From Arthrobacter sp. U41 (GTDB lineage: Bacteria > Actinomycetota > Actinomycetes > Actinomycetales > Micrococcaceae): a stretch of 64,000 bases of DNA. Positions 10,604-20,584 of this stretch are shown piece after piece; the first letter of the stretch is position 1; each line of letters opens with the position of its first letter. Position numbers and translations under genes: made by a program. The stretch is taken from the NCBI RefSeq assembly GCF_001750145.1, contig NZ_CP015732.1, forward strand, positions 1,302,001 to 1,366,000. The letters run 5' to 3'. The notes beneath the pieces were generated by a model, which worked only from the letters and a program-made list of their open reading frames with translations, was not told the DNA's origin and searched no databases.

Positions 10604-11191
10604 TTAGACGCCGGCCCTGGTCAGCAGTGCATCAAGCGTCATGAAGAACAAGGCGCGGTGATCGGTCGCTGTGGGGTCAGTCAAGTATTGAAGGGCCGCG
10701 CCGTCGTAGATCATAAGGAAAGACCTTACGAGGTCGGGGACGCCGATGCGGCACTGATCACCATTGTTTTGGATCGCGGAGGAGAAGAGATTTCCAAGCT
10801 CCACCTCGTAGGCAGGATAGATCTTCGCGGCCAGCGGGCTGACGGGGGCATTGCGTGTTGCCCACAAAATGAGTTCGATCTCAGCAAGGAGACTGGCCGG
10901 CTCTTCTTCCAACGCCCGCCAGTAGCCTTGGGCTACTTGTTCCACCGCCTTACGGAGGCCCACGTGGACCGGGATGTCACCGGAAAAACTGCTTAGGTTC
11001 TTCAGCCAGGCCTCAGCGGCCGCCTCCATGAGCTCTTCTTTACCGCTGAAGCAATAATGCGCAGTTGCCAAGGGGGCATTAGCCTCTTTAGCAATGGCCC
11101 GCATGGTCACGGACTGAACACCCTCACGCCTCATCAGTTCCACAGTTGCTGAAATCAGCTGTTCTTTTCGATCTTTTGCGGACACCCGCAT
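10604..11191 (-). CDS. TetR-family transcriptional regulator
   Basis: A 195-aa TetR regulator. Residues 1-50 form the helix-turn-helix domain (LISATVELM, GVQSVTMRAIAKEANAPLATAHYCF); the rest is the helical ligand-binding domain. The frame is open further upstream, but the ATG at 11191 has a GGAGAG site and fits the family N-terminus. It is the only regulator in the 10-20 kb accessory region and lies next to the flavin monooxygenase and cupins. A dyad, GCTAG-TTTT-CTAGC, upstream of it recurs upstream of the first cupin, so it may control both itself and that gene (inference). Confidence 0.88.
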   Translation of the reverse strand: MRVSAKDRKEQLISATVELMRREGVQSVTMRAIAKEANAPLATAHYCFSGKEELMEAAAEAWLKNLSSFSGDIPVHVGLRKAVEQVAQGYWRALEEEPASLLAEIELILWATRNAPVSPLAAKIYPAYEVELGNLFSSAIQNNGDQCRIGVPDLVRSFLMIYDGAALQYLTDPTATDHRALFFMTLDALLTRAGV

Positions 11192-11376
11192 AGCTCGCTC
11201 TCCAGTCTCGCGATTTTTGGCCCGCCTAGGACACCTCCTAAGAGTATTGCTTGGAGAGTGAAAGGTTGTAGCACTGTCTGGAACGCCTGATCTGAACTTC
11301 TGTTCGTGCTTGAAGGAACGCATATCGCGTTGGAGGCCGCGCCGGTACCTAGACGATCGCAGCGGCCGGCTGGATT

Positions 11377-11390
11377 GCTAGTTTTCTAGC
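11377..11390. promoter_or_regulatory. Operator-like dyad upstream of the TetR gene
   Basis: GCTAGTTTTCTAGC is a perfect 5-base-arm dyad with a TTTT centre, about 186 bases before the TetR start. The same pattern with 6-base arms (CTCTAG-TTTC-CTAGAG) occurs at 14226-14241. Confidence 0.45.
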
Positions 11391-11639
11391 GGGCACAAAT
11401 ACCTTCGCGTCAGTTTAGTGGGGGATGAGGCGCCATATTTTGTGGGGTCTTCCCTTAACTTGGTGCTACATCTTCGACCTAGACGTGCCCTGCGGAGTAG
11501 AGGTCGTCAGAGACTGTGACAGGTTCGTCTGACTTCAGGCGCGACCAATCGGCTGCGTGGAACGGCGGCCTCGGGACTGGGACATGACCGTCGTTCAAGT
11601 GAGAGAAAAGCCATTGCCATGACCGAGTAGCAACCCGCC

Positions 11640-11765
11640 GAAGGCATAAGAGATCCCTAGCCGTTGTGATGGCCAGGCCGAACTGTTCCTCGGCCATGAG
11701 GGTGTTGTCGGTGTCGATGTCCGCCACCAAGGTGATGGGGTGTAAGTAGACCCGCTGGTTCGTAG
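11640..11765 (-). pseudogene. Remnant of an aldehyde dehydrogenase gene
   Basis: One minus frame reads RVYLHPITLVADIDTDNTLM followed by AEEQFGLAI, which matches the conserved region of NAD-dependent aldehyde dehydrogenases where P-T-[IL]-L is followed by EE-FGP. Homology fades on both sides and no catalytic Cys or NAD-binding region is present. The rest of 11192-11984 shows no supportable gene. Confidence 0.5.
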
Positions 11766-11984
11766 GCGTGGCAGGCCGCCGTCTGGTAAGACCAGTCGGC
11801 GGCCTGTCACTGCCGGGGACACCCCTGCTGCCTTGGGAGGCCTCGAGGGCGAAGGCTGTTCCTCGCCCTCAATAGCGGAGGGGATCTAGAGAAGGTGCTC
11901 GAGCTGCATCGGGGACGGCCGGTCGAGGCCGCCTGCTAATCCCTGTTCGTAGGGGTACCCGAACAGCCACGTACGGGTCCTTCG

Positions 11985-13731
<1,747 letters not shown>

Positions 13732-14112
13732 CTAGGGGGCGAAATTGCGGTCGCCGGCGAAGAACCCTAGAGCGTACTCAGGGGTCTCAAACTTGACCGT
13801 TGTGCCCTTGGGGAAGAACAGCACGTCGCGCTCTTTGGCGTGTGTGACTTCGCCTGTCGACTGGTCGGTAAGGATGAACTCACCCTGCACGACGACCTTC
13901 ATCTCGTCGTAGGTGTACGTGTATACCAAGGGCTCGGAAGCCTTCAGTTCGAAGAATCCGGCGCTCATGACGGACCCCTCCGGGTTGTGGAGGGAGTCGC
14001 CGATCGCAGCGACCGTTCCAGGTTCGTTCATGGACGGCAGCCCGATATAGCCGCCTTCTACCTTGTGGATGGATCCAGCTTTACTGAGTGTTCCTACGAG
14101 TGTGGTTTCCAT
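13732..14112 (-). CDS. EutQ-like cupin protein
   Basis: A 126-aa single-domain cupin. Seen: VYTYTYDEMKVVVQGEF and the second cupin motif around DVLFFPKGTTVKFETPEYAL, as in the EutQ/DUF861 group. The start at 14112 has an AAGGAG site 5 bases away; the open frame further upstream is not needed. Ethanolamine-utilisation EutQ itself is larger, and no other eut gene is present, so the name gives only the fold. It lies in the same orientation as the monooxygenase and may be its upstream operon partner across a 346-base gap. Function unknown; a role with amine oxidation is an inference. Confidence 0.82.
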   Translation of the reverse strand: METTLVGTLSKAGSIHKVEGGYIGLPSMNEPGTVAAIGDSLHNPEGSVMSAGFFELKASEPLVYTYTYDEMKVVVQGEFILTDQSTGEVTHAKERDVLFFPKGTTVKFETPEYALGFFAGDRNFAP

Positions 14113-14225
14113 GATTCTCCTTTGAATGGGGAAAGACCTGGTGGTCTGGGATGCAGGCAGAACTGCCTTGAAGATCAAGTTGGTAGCCCCGTGAGGGCTC
14201 GGGGGATCATCACAAAGTTGATATT

Positions 14226-14241
14226 CTCTAGTTTCCTAGAG
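14226..14241. promoter_or_regulatory. Operator-like dyad upstream of the EutQ-like cupin
   Basis: CTCTAG-TTTC-CTAGAG, a perfect 6-base-arm dyad, stands 114 bases before the cupin start and matches the dyad at 11377-11390 near the TetR gene. Confidence 0.5.
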
Positions 14242-14324
14242 GCCTTTCGGGCGCAGGCACGAGCCTTGGTACTGTGATGCTTCTCACGTTTGCTCGTACA
14301 AAAAAGATGACATGAACAAGCGTG

Positions 14325-14408
14325 CAAGTCAATCGTTCAAGAAGACTTTTCCTCAAGCGGGCCGATAGGGATGTTGGATCTTACCCATTCTTTTAGACGA
14401 TTGACTTG
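14325..14408. promoter_or_regulatory. Divergent promoter pair with 12-base inverted repeat
   Basis: CAAGTCAATCGT at 14325-14336 and its exact complement at 14397-14408 are 60 bases apart. Each copy contains a TTGACT -35-like box pointing outward, followed after about 17 bases by weak -10-like sequences (CAAAGT rightward, CATCTT leftward). The rightward promoter would serve the cupin at 14527 and the leftward one the cupin at 14112. Confidence 0.5.
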
Positions 14409-14526
14409 AACGCACGTCCCTGTCAAAGTGGACAGCGGCGGGACCCAGATCGCGATGACGCGCTCTCCCCGGATTCACAGGAGCATTCCGCATAGCAGAT
14501 GACGCGCTGAAGAAAGGGGTCAAAAA

Positions 14527-14946
14527 ATGGCCACTCCCACTCCCACCACCTCTCAGCCCCCGGCACCTAAGACCGGGGAAAAAATCGACTTTTGGCCAAT
14601 GAAGGCCATGACGCCTATGAAGGATGAATGGCAACGATTGCACTGCAGGTTCATCAACGCCGATCCAGTAGGCGGCTGGGATGATTTCATACTCTCCGAG
14701 TGGGAACTGAACTCCTGTGGCTGGGAAGACTTCCACCCCCACACCGAGACGAACTTCGTTCTGGAAGGCGAGCTCCACATTGCCAGCGAAGGCAAGACTG
14801 TCATCTTGAGGCCGGGCGATTCGGCACGCGTAAACCCCGGACAGCTCGGCCGGTACTGGGCACCGGTCTACGCACGCATGGTCACCATCTACGGACCCAA
14901 CCCCGAGGGCCTGGAGTCACACTCCTTCCGATACTTCGAAATCTAA
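14527..14946 (+). CDS. Cupin-domain protein
   Basis: A 139-aa cupin with a proline/threonine-rich N-terminus (about 15 residues) and one cupin barrel. Seen: a metal-site motif in WEDFHPHTETNFVLEGELHI, with histidines and a glutamate, and PGDSARVNPG as the second motif. A GAAAGGGG site precedes the ATG. It is divergent from the EutQ-like cupin across a shared promoter region, so both are probably controlled together. No specific substrate can be named. Confidence 0.85.
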   Translation: MATPTPTTSQPPAPKTGEKIDFWPMKAMTPMKDEWQRLHCRFINADPVGGWDDFILSEWELNSCGWEDFHPHTETNFVLEGELHIASEGKTVILRPGDSARVNPGQLGRYWAPVYARMVTIYGPNPEGLESHSFRYFEI

Positions 14947-14971
14947 TACGCGCTACTGCTACACCCGCCTG

Positions 14972-15145
14972 CCGGCCGTCGGTGGCCTGCCCGTTGAGAA
15001 AACGGCCCGCCCTGTGATTTGGTTGGCAAGCGTTATAGCGAAGGCTTTTACTCCGAGGTGGTGCCGTGCAGCCATTGGCACCACCTCGATTTCTGTGGAC
15101 GATGACATCGACTTCGTGATGGCAATCCAGGGTGGATGCGGATGA
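14972..15145. pseudogene. thiS: Rearranged remnant of thiS
   Basis: Two halves of the sulphur-carrier protein ThiS lie head to head. The N-terminal half is on the minus strand (about 15049 down to 14941: ITLANQITGR..., then GQATDGRQAGVAVAR after a shift). The C-terminal half is on the plus strand (SEVVPCSHW, then after a one-base shift ISVDDDIDFVMAIQGG, stop at 15143-15145). A 12-base perfect inverted repeat (15054-15065 with 15077-15088) sits at the junction. The gene is inactive. A related N-terminal segment occurs at 18893-18971. Confidence 0.6.
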
Positions 15146-15161
15146 GGACCAAACAACTGCG

Positions 15162-15787
15162 CTGAATAGACACCGACTGCCTGGTCATCGGCATGGAACT
15201 GAGCTCCCGGCCCATCTCGGGCACAGGTGGAGCGCCCGGTCTTGACGGACTCGGTGCCGCGCTCCTGGCCCCCGGCGCGGAGCTGACTGACCACGGTAGC
15301 CATGCGCCGCTACTCGCCCGCCGAAACAGGTTCCCTTTCTATACTGCTGCTCGTGGCCAATAACGTCAGGTCCTCCCAAACACTGCCGGCTGCTTCACCG
15401 CAAGAAATGCCGTCGTGACGGCGGAGCTGGCCTGCGAGGCCCTCGAAACGGAATGGGCCAACCTCTAAGTCATGGCAGCAGAGGACACGCTCCTGCCCCA
15501 TGCCGTAGAACTCGTCAGTGCCACTGAGCAGCTCGTCAACCGTGGTTTCAAAGTCTCATACACCAACGACTCCCCGTAACGCCTCTGACGCTGCCTTCTC
15601 AATGGAATTGGGCAGTGACGCCGCGCTGCTGGTCACGGCCGTGACCAGGGAGCAGAACCGCGTGTTCATGGGCGAAGCCTTGAAAGCATGCAGCCATCAG
15701 CGGTAGCTGGCGAAAGCCGCCGGGCGGATCCCGCGCCGCGAGCATGCACAGGCGTCGTCCGCGATGGAAGGCCGGGCAAGTTCCTAG
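15162..15787 (+). pseudogene. thiG: Decayed thiazole synthase gene
   Basis: Pieces of ThiG follow in order but in different frames: LVIGMELSSRPISGTGGAP (N-terminus), [30 protein letters not shown], a TAG stop, then [11 protein letters not shown]...QLVN, SYTNDSP, and finally NASDAAFSMELGSDAAL and AAGRIPRREHAQASS before the last stop. The lysine that forms the substrate imine (family motif W-I-K-L-E-V) is replaced: the sequence reads EWANL-stop. With the thiS remnant immediately upstream this is a dead thiS-thiG pair of thiamine synthesis. The 120 bases after it, up to 15910, hold nothing I recognise. Confidence 0.75.
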
Positions 15788-15910
15788 AGGACGGACGGAG
15801 CCAGCGTTGGGCCCAACATCCGGAGAAGGCTGAGTGCACCCATGTTCGACGCCTGAGCAGGCAACCACACCGCTGGCTACTTCAATCGAGGCACCTCCGA
15901 CGCCCTGCCA

Positions 15911-17730
15911 CTAAACTACAGCGTCGACGGCCAGACTGAGGCGGTCAACCCCATGCATAGCGTCTGCCGCCCTGACTAGGGTTAAGTGTGAGAATGCTTG
16001 GGGGAAGTTCCCGGCCATCCGCTTTTCGTTCGTTGCGTACTCTTCGCTAAGCAGACCGAGCTCGTTGGCAAGCCCTACGAGTTTATCCATAAGGATCTTT
16101 GCCTCGGCTTGTCTACCTGTGCGCGCGTACTGCTCCACGAGCCAGAAAGAGCATGCGAGGAAAGGATGTTCACCCGGTGCCAGGCCGTCGACGCCACTTT
16201 CTGTTCGATAGCGCAGGAGAAGGCCGTCGTCGGTAAGGAGTTCTTCTTCCAGCCGTGTGACTGTGCTCAGCATGTGCTTGTCGTTGTAGGGGAGAAAGCC
16301 GACCTGTGGCATGACCAGTAGCGCCGCGTCTGTTTGCCTTCCGCCATATGTCTGCGTAAAGGAGTCAATCCTTTGGTCGAATCCCTCGCGCATTATCTCT
16401 TCACGCAACCGCTCTCGGAGGTGCTCCCACTTCTCAGCATTTCCAGGTAAACCGTGAATCCGTACCGCCCGGATCCCGCTGTTGAAGGCGGCCCACATCA
16501 TTACCCGGGAGTGCGTGAAGTACTGCGCGTCGCCGCGCATCTCCCAAAGGCCGAAGTCCTTGTCGTCGAAGTGTTTTTCGACGAATCCCAAAAGTGCCCG
16601 CTGAAGCGCCCAAGAGAAGTGGTCTTCTTTACCTCCGGCCATACGCAGTCTTTCCAATGCCACCATCACTTCGCCGACAACATCAGCCTGGAACTGCGAT
16701 ACTGCCGCATTTCCAACGCGCACAGGCTTAGAGTTCGCATAGCCAGGGAGGTGATGGAGCTCGCGTTCAGGGAGTTCCCGTTCTCCCCCAACGCCGTACA
16801 TAATCTGCATCTGCTCGGGATCGCCGGCGAGTGCCCGAAGGAGCCAGTTGCGCCATTGAAGCGCCTCTGTTTCATAGCCGTGGGTCAGCATCGATTCCAG
16901 TGTCAGGGCCGCATCCCGCAACCAGCAGTATCGGTAGTCCCAGTTCCGTGGTCCACCGAAATCCTCGGGGAGGGACGTCGTGGGCGCTGCAACAATCCCC
17001 CCGTTTCATAATGCGTAAGAGCCCGGAGTACCAACAACGAACGTTTAACCGCGCCCCCATAGACACCATCTTGCCGGCAATGGCTTCCCCAGCGGCTCCA
17101 ATACTCAGTGGCTTCTTCAAGAGCGAAATCAACGTTAATCGCTGCTGGCAGGAGGCGGTGCGAGGGGAACCACGTTAGCTCGAAATCAACCTGCTCGCCC
17201 TTCGAAATGAGGAACTTTCCCTCGTGCCCGTGCTGATGTGCTTGTGGAAGATGAGGTCCTCTCAGTGCGAGAGCATCCGGACCGGCCATGGCCAACAGGA
17301 CCGGTGCCGCCGTCTGCGCAGTGTCGCGTACACGACTCGCCCAAGGTAAGACCGTTGAATATCCTGGCCGGATCCGAAGTTCCTGACGCATTTCAACGCT
17401 GCCTTCCAGCCCGGTAACACGGCGGACCAGGGACGAACCGTTATCCCCAAGCGGCATGAAATCGGTAACTAGGACGTTTCCGCCACCAGTCTTCCAGATG
17501 GTCTGGAGCACGAATGTTGAGTCTATGTAGTGTCGATCGACAACGACAGCGCCTGGCTCGCTGGGCGCCAACAGCCAGCGGCCGTGGTCATCGGTGCCTA
17601 AGATGCTGCTAAACACGGACGGCGAGTCGAAGCGCGGGAAACAGAGCCAGTCCACGCTGCCATCCCGGGATATGAGAGGCCCGGTTTGAAGATCCGATAG
17701 CAATGCGTAGTCCTCTATTGGTGCAGCCAT
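15911..17730 (-). pseudogene. GH15 glucoamylase/trehalase-like protein with frameshift
   Basis: Glycoside hydrolase family 15 protein, about 606 codons if repaired. The N-terminal part (from ATG 17730) starts MAAPIEDYALLSDLQTG and has GSVDWLCFPRFDSPSVF. The C-terminal part holds WLRDAALTLESML, with a catalytic-domain Asp, GVGGERELPE and GLLSEE (general-base region). They are joined by a run of six G (C run 16996-17001); seven Gs would restore the family sequence ETGGIVAAPTTSLPEDFGG. It is therefore broken by one missing base: recent pseudogene or homopolymer error. Actinobacterial relatives are intracellular trehalases or oligosaccharide hydrolases; no signal peptide is seen. An alternative TTG start at 17760 exists. 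Confidence 0.82.
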
Positions 17731-17942
17731 GCTCCACTCAATCACACCTTGTTCATCCAAGTTAGGCCCGTGGGCTGTCCTACCTGATCGGCGCCGAACC
17801 GCCAGACCATCAGATTCCTCATTCGGGATCTGGTTGGACTACCCCCGCCCGCCACCTCGCGTTCGCTGTTCATCGTGGGAGCCACCTCGGCAGGAAAGGC
17901 CGACCTGTCCCAGCCGTCGTACGTAGATTTACGGTGCTACCT

Positions 17943-18003
17943 ATCCAAAGGGGTGGTTAAAACCATTCCAAATTAGCGTTTCCACTGCCTGCAAATGACA
18001 GGA
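17943..18003 (+). promoter_or_regulatory. Second copy of the gap-upstream element
   Basis: This block matches the one upstream of gap (9744-9800) at roughly 80% of positions: TGGTTAAAACCA-type dyad, then AATTAGCGTTTC, then GCAAATGACAGG. It is oriented rightward, toward the small frame at 18010 and the cupin at 18410. Confidence 0.6.
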
Positions 18004-18009
18004 GGATAG

Positions 18010-18279
18010 ATGCCAAGCCCACCTCCGGCGGAAGAGGAGATAGTTCCCTTTCCAGCAATTCATGACCTAGCGAGAAAGACAGATCGACATGACACGAGAA
18101 GAAGCCTATGCAGGGTGCCCCTCGGATTCGTACGTGGAATTTTATGGCGGGCAATGGCTGGTAGTCCCATTTGCGCCCGTACAGCAGCCTGCCTTTTTCA
18201 CGTGTCTGCCCGGCGAGGGCCGGGTCACCGGCCGTTGACCCCTGAATCGACCAAACTCGACCTCGAAACAATGGGATGA
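18010..18279 (+). CDS. Possible small protein, unrecognised
   Basis: An 89-codon frame whose ATG is placed four bases after a perfect AGGAGG and directly downstream of the repeated promoter element. The product is rich in Arg and Pro and resembles no family I know. A second overlapping frame, 18089-18238 (49 codons, less biased composition, starting MTREEAYAGC), is an alternative. Either may be a remnant. The remainder of 17731-18409 shows no gene. Confidence 0.3.
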   Translation: MPSPPPAEEEIVPFPAIHDLARKTDRHDTRRSLCRVPLGFVRGILWRAMAGSPICARTAACLFHVSARRGPGHRPLTPESTKLDLETMG

Positions 18280-18370
18280 GACCAGAGAGACGGGCCTGCG
18301 CGGCATCCCCCTTGACGATTGACCACCGCTGCTCAATCGAGCCGCGGTCATTATTACTACCAGCCCGCCA

Positions 18371-18470
18371 GAGGCTATCCGGCTAGTAGCAGCAGAAAGG
18401 CAAATCCAGATGAGCATAACCTTCCAGCCCAGCGAACTTTTCGAAGGGGAGCTAGACGAATCCCTACTCG
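18371..18470 (+). repeat. Duplicated 5' segment, copy A (cupin)
   Basis: This ~100-base segment covers the ribosome-binding site, start codon and first ~20 codons of the cupin at 18410. It matches 19151-19245 at about three positions in four; the shared GCTGCTC..TCGAG just upstream extends the similarity. Confidence 0.6.
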
Positions 18471-18772
18471 GCCCGCCCCTCGCCGAGGTACTGAGCGACG
18501 ACATCCCGACGCGAATCACTATTCCCTTTACGAGCGCTGACTCTCGCATTCTCTCTGGAGTCTGGGAAGCTGAACCAGGCCTTTCTCGGTGGGAGTTTTT
18601 GGAGCGCGGTGAGGTGATTCACGTCCTTGAAGGCCGAATGGTCATCACTGAGGATGGCGGTAAACCGGTCACTGTGGAAGCCGGAACTGCAGCCGTCTTT
18701 CCCATCGGGTGGCGAGGGACTTGGGAAATCCAAGAACGGATTAGAAAGTTCTTTGTAATTTTTGTGCCCTGA
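18410..18772 (+). CDS. Cupin-domain protein, DUF861/EutQ-like
   Basis: A 120-aa cupin with a ~45-residue N-terminal arm and one barrel. Seen: GVWEAEPGLSRWEF, a metal-site-like GEVIHVLEGRM and AGTAAVFPIGWRGTWEI, a pattern of the DUF861 cupins related to ureidoglycine aminohydrolase and EutQ. The ATG at 18410 follows an AGAAAGG site. It is the third cupin within 5 kb. Its promoter and first codons are duplicated in front of the HAD phosphatase downstream. Function unknown. Confidence 0.85.
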   Translation: MSITFQPSELFEGELDESLLGPPLAEVLSDDIPTRITIPFTSADSRILSGVWEAEPGLSRWEFLERGEVIHVLEGRMVITEDGGKPVTVEAGTAAVFPIGWRGTWEIQERIRKFFVIFVP

Positions 18773-18884
18773 CACAGAACTCTGCCGCTCCGGGCCCGGG
18801 GGCGCACTCCGGGCCCGACAGATGATCATGAGCGGGCTTTGCTAAGAACAACGAATCAGCACGACATCAGACTGCAAACGCGCC

Positions 18885-19095
18885 GTACGGGTAAAAGACT
18901 TCGTAACAACTCTGACCAACCAGATCACAGGGCGGATACTCGCCTCCGATAGGCAGGCCGCCGACGGCCAGCGACCAACACAACACCTAGCCCTCCATGG
19001 ATGCAGCCCTGTTCCACTCCGCGACCTGCTTAACGTCAGCAGCGGAGAAGGAACTAACTCCGGGCCCGCCACCCAGGGGCTCGAACTTCACAGTA
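18885..19095 (+). pseudogene. thiS: Second thiS remnant
   Basis: The plus strand reads VKDFVTTLTNQITGRILASD and then RQAADGQR, which is the ThiS N-terminal half and matches the inverted segment at 14972-15049 over 78 bases. After a frame change it continues with AALFHSATCLTSAAEKEL, in the place of the ThiS segment that usually reads VVPRS-W. No C-terminal Gly-Gly is preserved. The other bases of 18773-19179 carry no gene. Confidence 0.45.
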
Positions 19096-19150
19096 GAAAG
19101 GGCGCTGCTCGGTCGAGCAGCTGTCGACACCGCCAGCCGGAGACGGTGTC

Positions 19151-19245
19151 GGCGAGTAGCAGCAGAAGGGTAAATTCAAATGAGTATGACCTCCCAACCG
19201 AGCGAGCTCTCCGAAGGGAGGCTGGACCTATCCCTCGGTGACGGT
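19151..19245 (+). repeat. Duplicated 5' segment, copy B (HAD phosphatase)
   Basis: Copy of 18371-18470: same AGTAGCAGCAGAA leader, start region and codons for (M)S-x-T-x-QPSEL-x-EG-x-LD. It supplies the start of the HAD gene. Confidence 0.6.
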
Positions 19246-20409
19246 GAGGACGCTGCGCTGAACCGGAGTGTTGCAAGGGATACTGTCCAGAGCGTCAGCT
19301 CGGCAGACGGCCCAGGTGCCACCCCAAGAACTGGTGCGGAAGAATCAACCTCCAATGAAGAGAAGAGCCCCAGCGAGGACCCCCTGAGGATACGGAACCA
19401 AGTAAGAGTAAGTGAGCCGCTCGAGTCAGCACTGGCCCAACGTTATGGTGCAGTGCTCTCCGATCTCGACGGCGTGGTCTACGCAGGTCCGTCGGCAATC
19501 CCCGGAGCCACCGAAGCGCTTGAAAAGCTCGAAGACATTGGCGTCGCACTGGCCTACGTAACCAATAACGCGTCTCGGTCCTCAGCCGAGGTAGCTGCCC
19601 ACCTCCGGGCACTGGGAGCGCCGGCAACAGCTGAGCAGGTCTTTGGTTCCGCACTCGCAGGTGCGGAACTGCTGGCCGAGCAGGTGCCGCCAGGAGCCAC
19701 GGTACTCGTCACGGGCAGCGCTGTTCTTGCCCGGCATGTCGCGGAGCAGGGATTGGTCCCCGTGACCACTGCCGACCCCCTTCCGGATGCGGTGATACAG
19801 GGCTTCGAGCCCACGCTCGGCTGGAAAGACCTGGCAGAAGCCGCGTTTGCGGTGGCGGGGGGCGCCGTCTGGGTAGCCACGAACACGGACATGTCCTTTC
19901 CACAGGCGCGCGGAATCGCACCCGGGAACGGCACTCTCGTTGCCGCAGTGAGTGCCGCCACGGGCAAAGCCCCAATAGTTGCAGGCAAGCCCGAAGCGCA
20001 ACTATTCAAGACGGCGGCGAATCACCTTGGCGTCCACGAGGCGCTGGTGGTCGGGGACCGACTTGACACAGATATCCTCGGCGGGAACCGTGCCGGTATG
20101 GCCACTGCACTGGTGCTCACCGGGGTAGACACGGCGGAGAACGCGCTGGCCGCCGTGACCGAGCAGCGCCCCATGTATCTGTTCTCAGACCTCGGCCAAC
20201 TGCATCAGCCGTACCCGGACATCACCGAGAGGGATGGTGTCTACACCTCCGGCGGATCTCGCGCGAACGTTGAAGATGGCGTCGTCATAATGGGCGGCGC
20301 ACGCGAGAATGTGGACACCTGGCGGGCAGGCTGTGCGGCTTGGTGGGCGGCATCACCCCGTCAACACACAGCAAGTCTGCCGCCGCTGCGATTTCTTGAC
20401 GAGGAATAG
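19180..20409 (+). CDS. HAD-IIA family phosphatase with a cupin-derived N-terminus
   Basis: 409 aa in two parts. Residues ~85-409 form a NagD/phosphoglycolate-phosphatase-type HAD-IIA hydrolase: LSDLDGVVYAG (nucleophile Asp), YVTNNASRS, and KPEAQLF...VVGDRLDTDI (Lys and metal Asp). Residues 1-22 copy the start of the upstream cupin (MSMTSQPSELSEGRLDLS), followed by a ~60-residue Ser/Glu-rich linker. No alternative start with a ribosome-binding site is visible near residue 80, and AGAAGGG precedes this ATG, so the fusion is probably what is translated. The known family dephosphorylates small sugar or glycerol phosphates. It lies before gnd. Confidence 0.82.
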   Translation: MSMTSQPSELSEGRLDLSLGDGEDAALNRSVARDTVQSVSSADGPGATPRTGAEESTSNEEKSPSEDPLRIRNQVRVSEPLESALAQRYGAVLSDLDGVVYAGPSAIPGATEALEKLEDIGVALAYVTNNASRSSAEVAAHLRALGAPATAEQVFGSALAGAELLAEQVPPGATVLVTGSAVLARHVAEQGLVPVTTADPLPDAVIQGFEPTLGWKDLAEAAFAVAGGAVWVATNTDMSFPQARGIAPGNGTLVAAVSAATGKAPIVAGKPEAQLFKTAANHLGVHEALVVGDRLDTDILGGNRAGMATALVLTGVDTAENALAAVTEQRPMYLFSDLGQLHQPYPDITERDGVYTSGGSRANVEDGVVIMGGARENVDTWRAGCAAWWAASPRQHTASLPPLRFLDEE

Positions 20410-20584
20410 GCCATTGAGAAGTGAGGCCTTAGGGAGCCCTCGTCCTCGGCCAGAGTCAAATTACGCCACTGGGGTAACTTCACCTTGGCGGCAACGATTT
20501 ATCAACCTTGAGTCTTTGGCGAAGACGCCCTGGATTGAAGGGCTACATTCCTCCATTGCGGGACCAACTAATTTGGGAGTTTTG

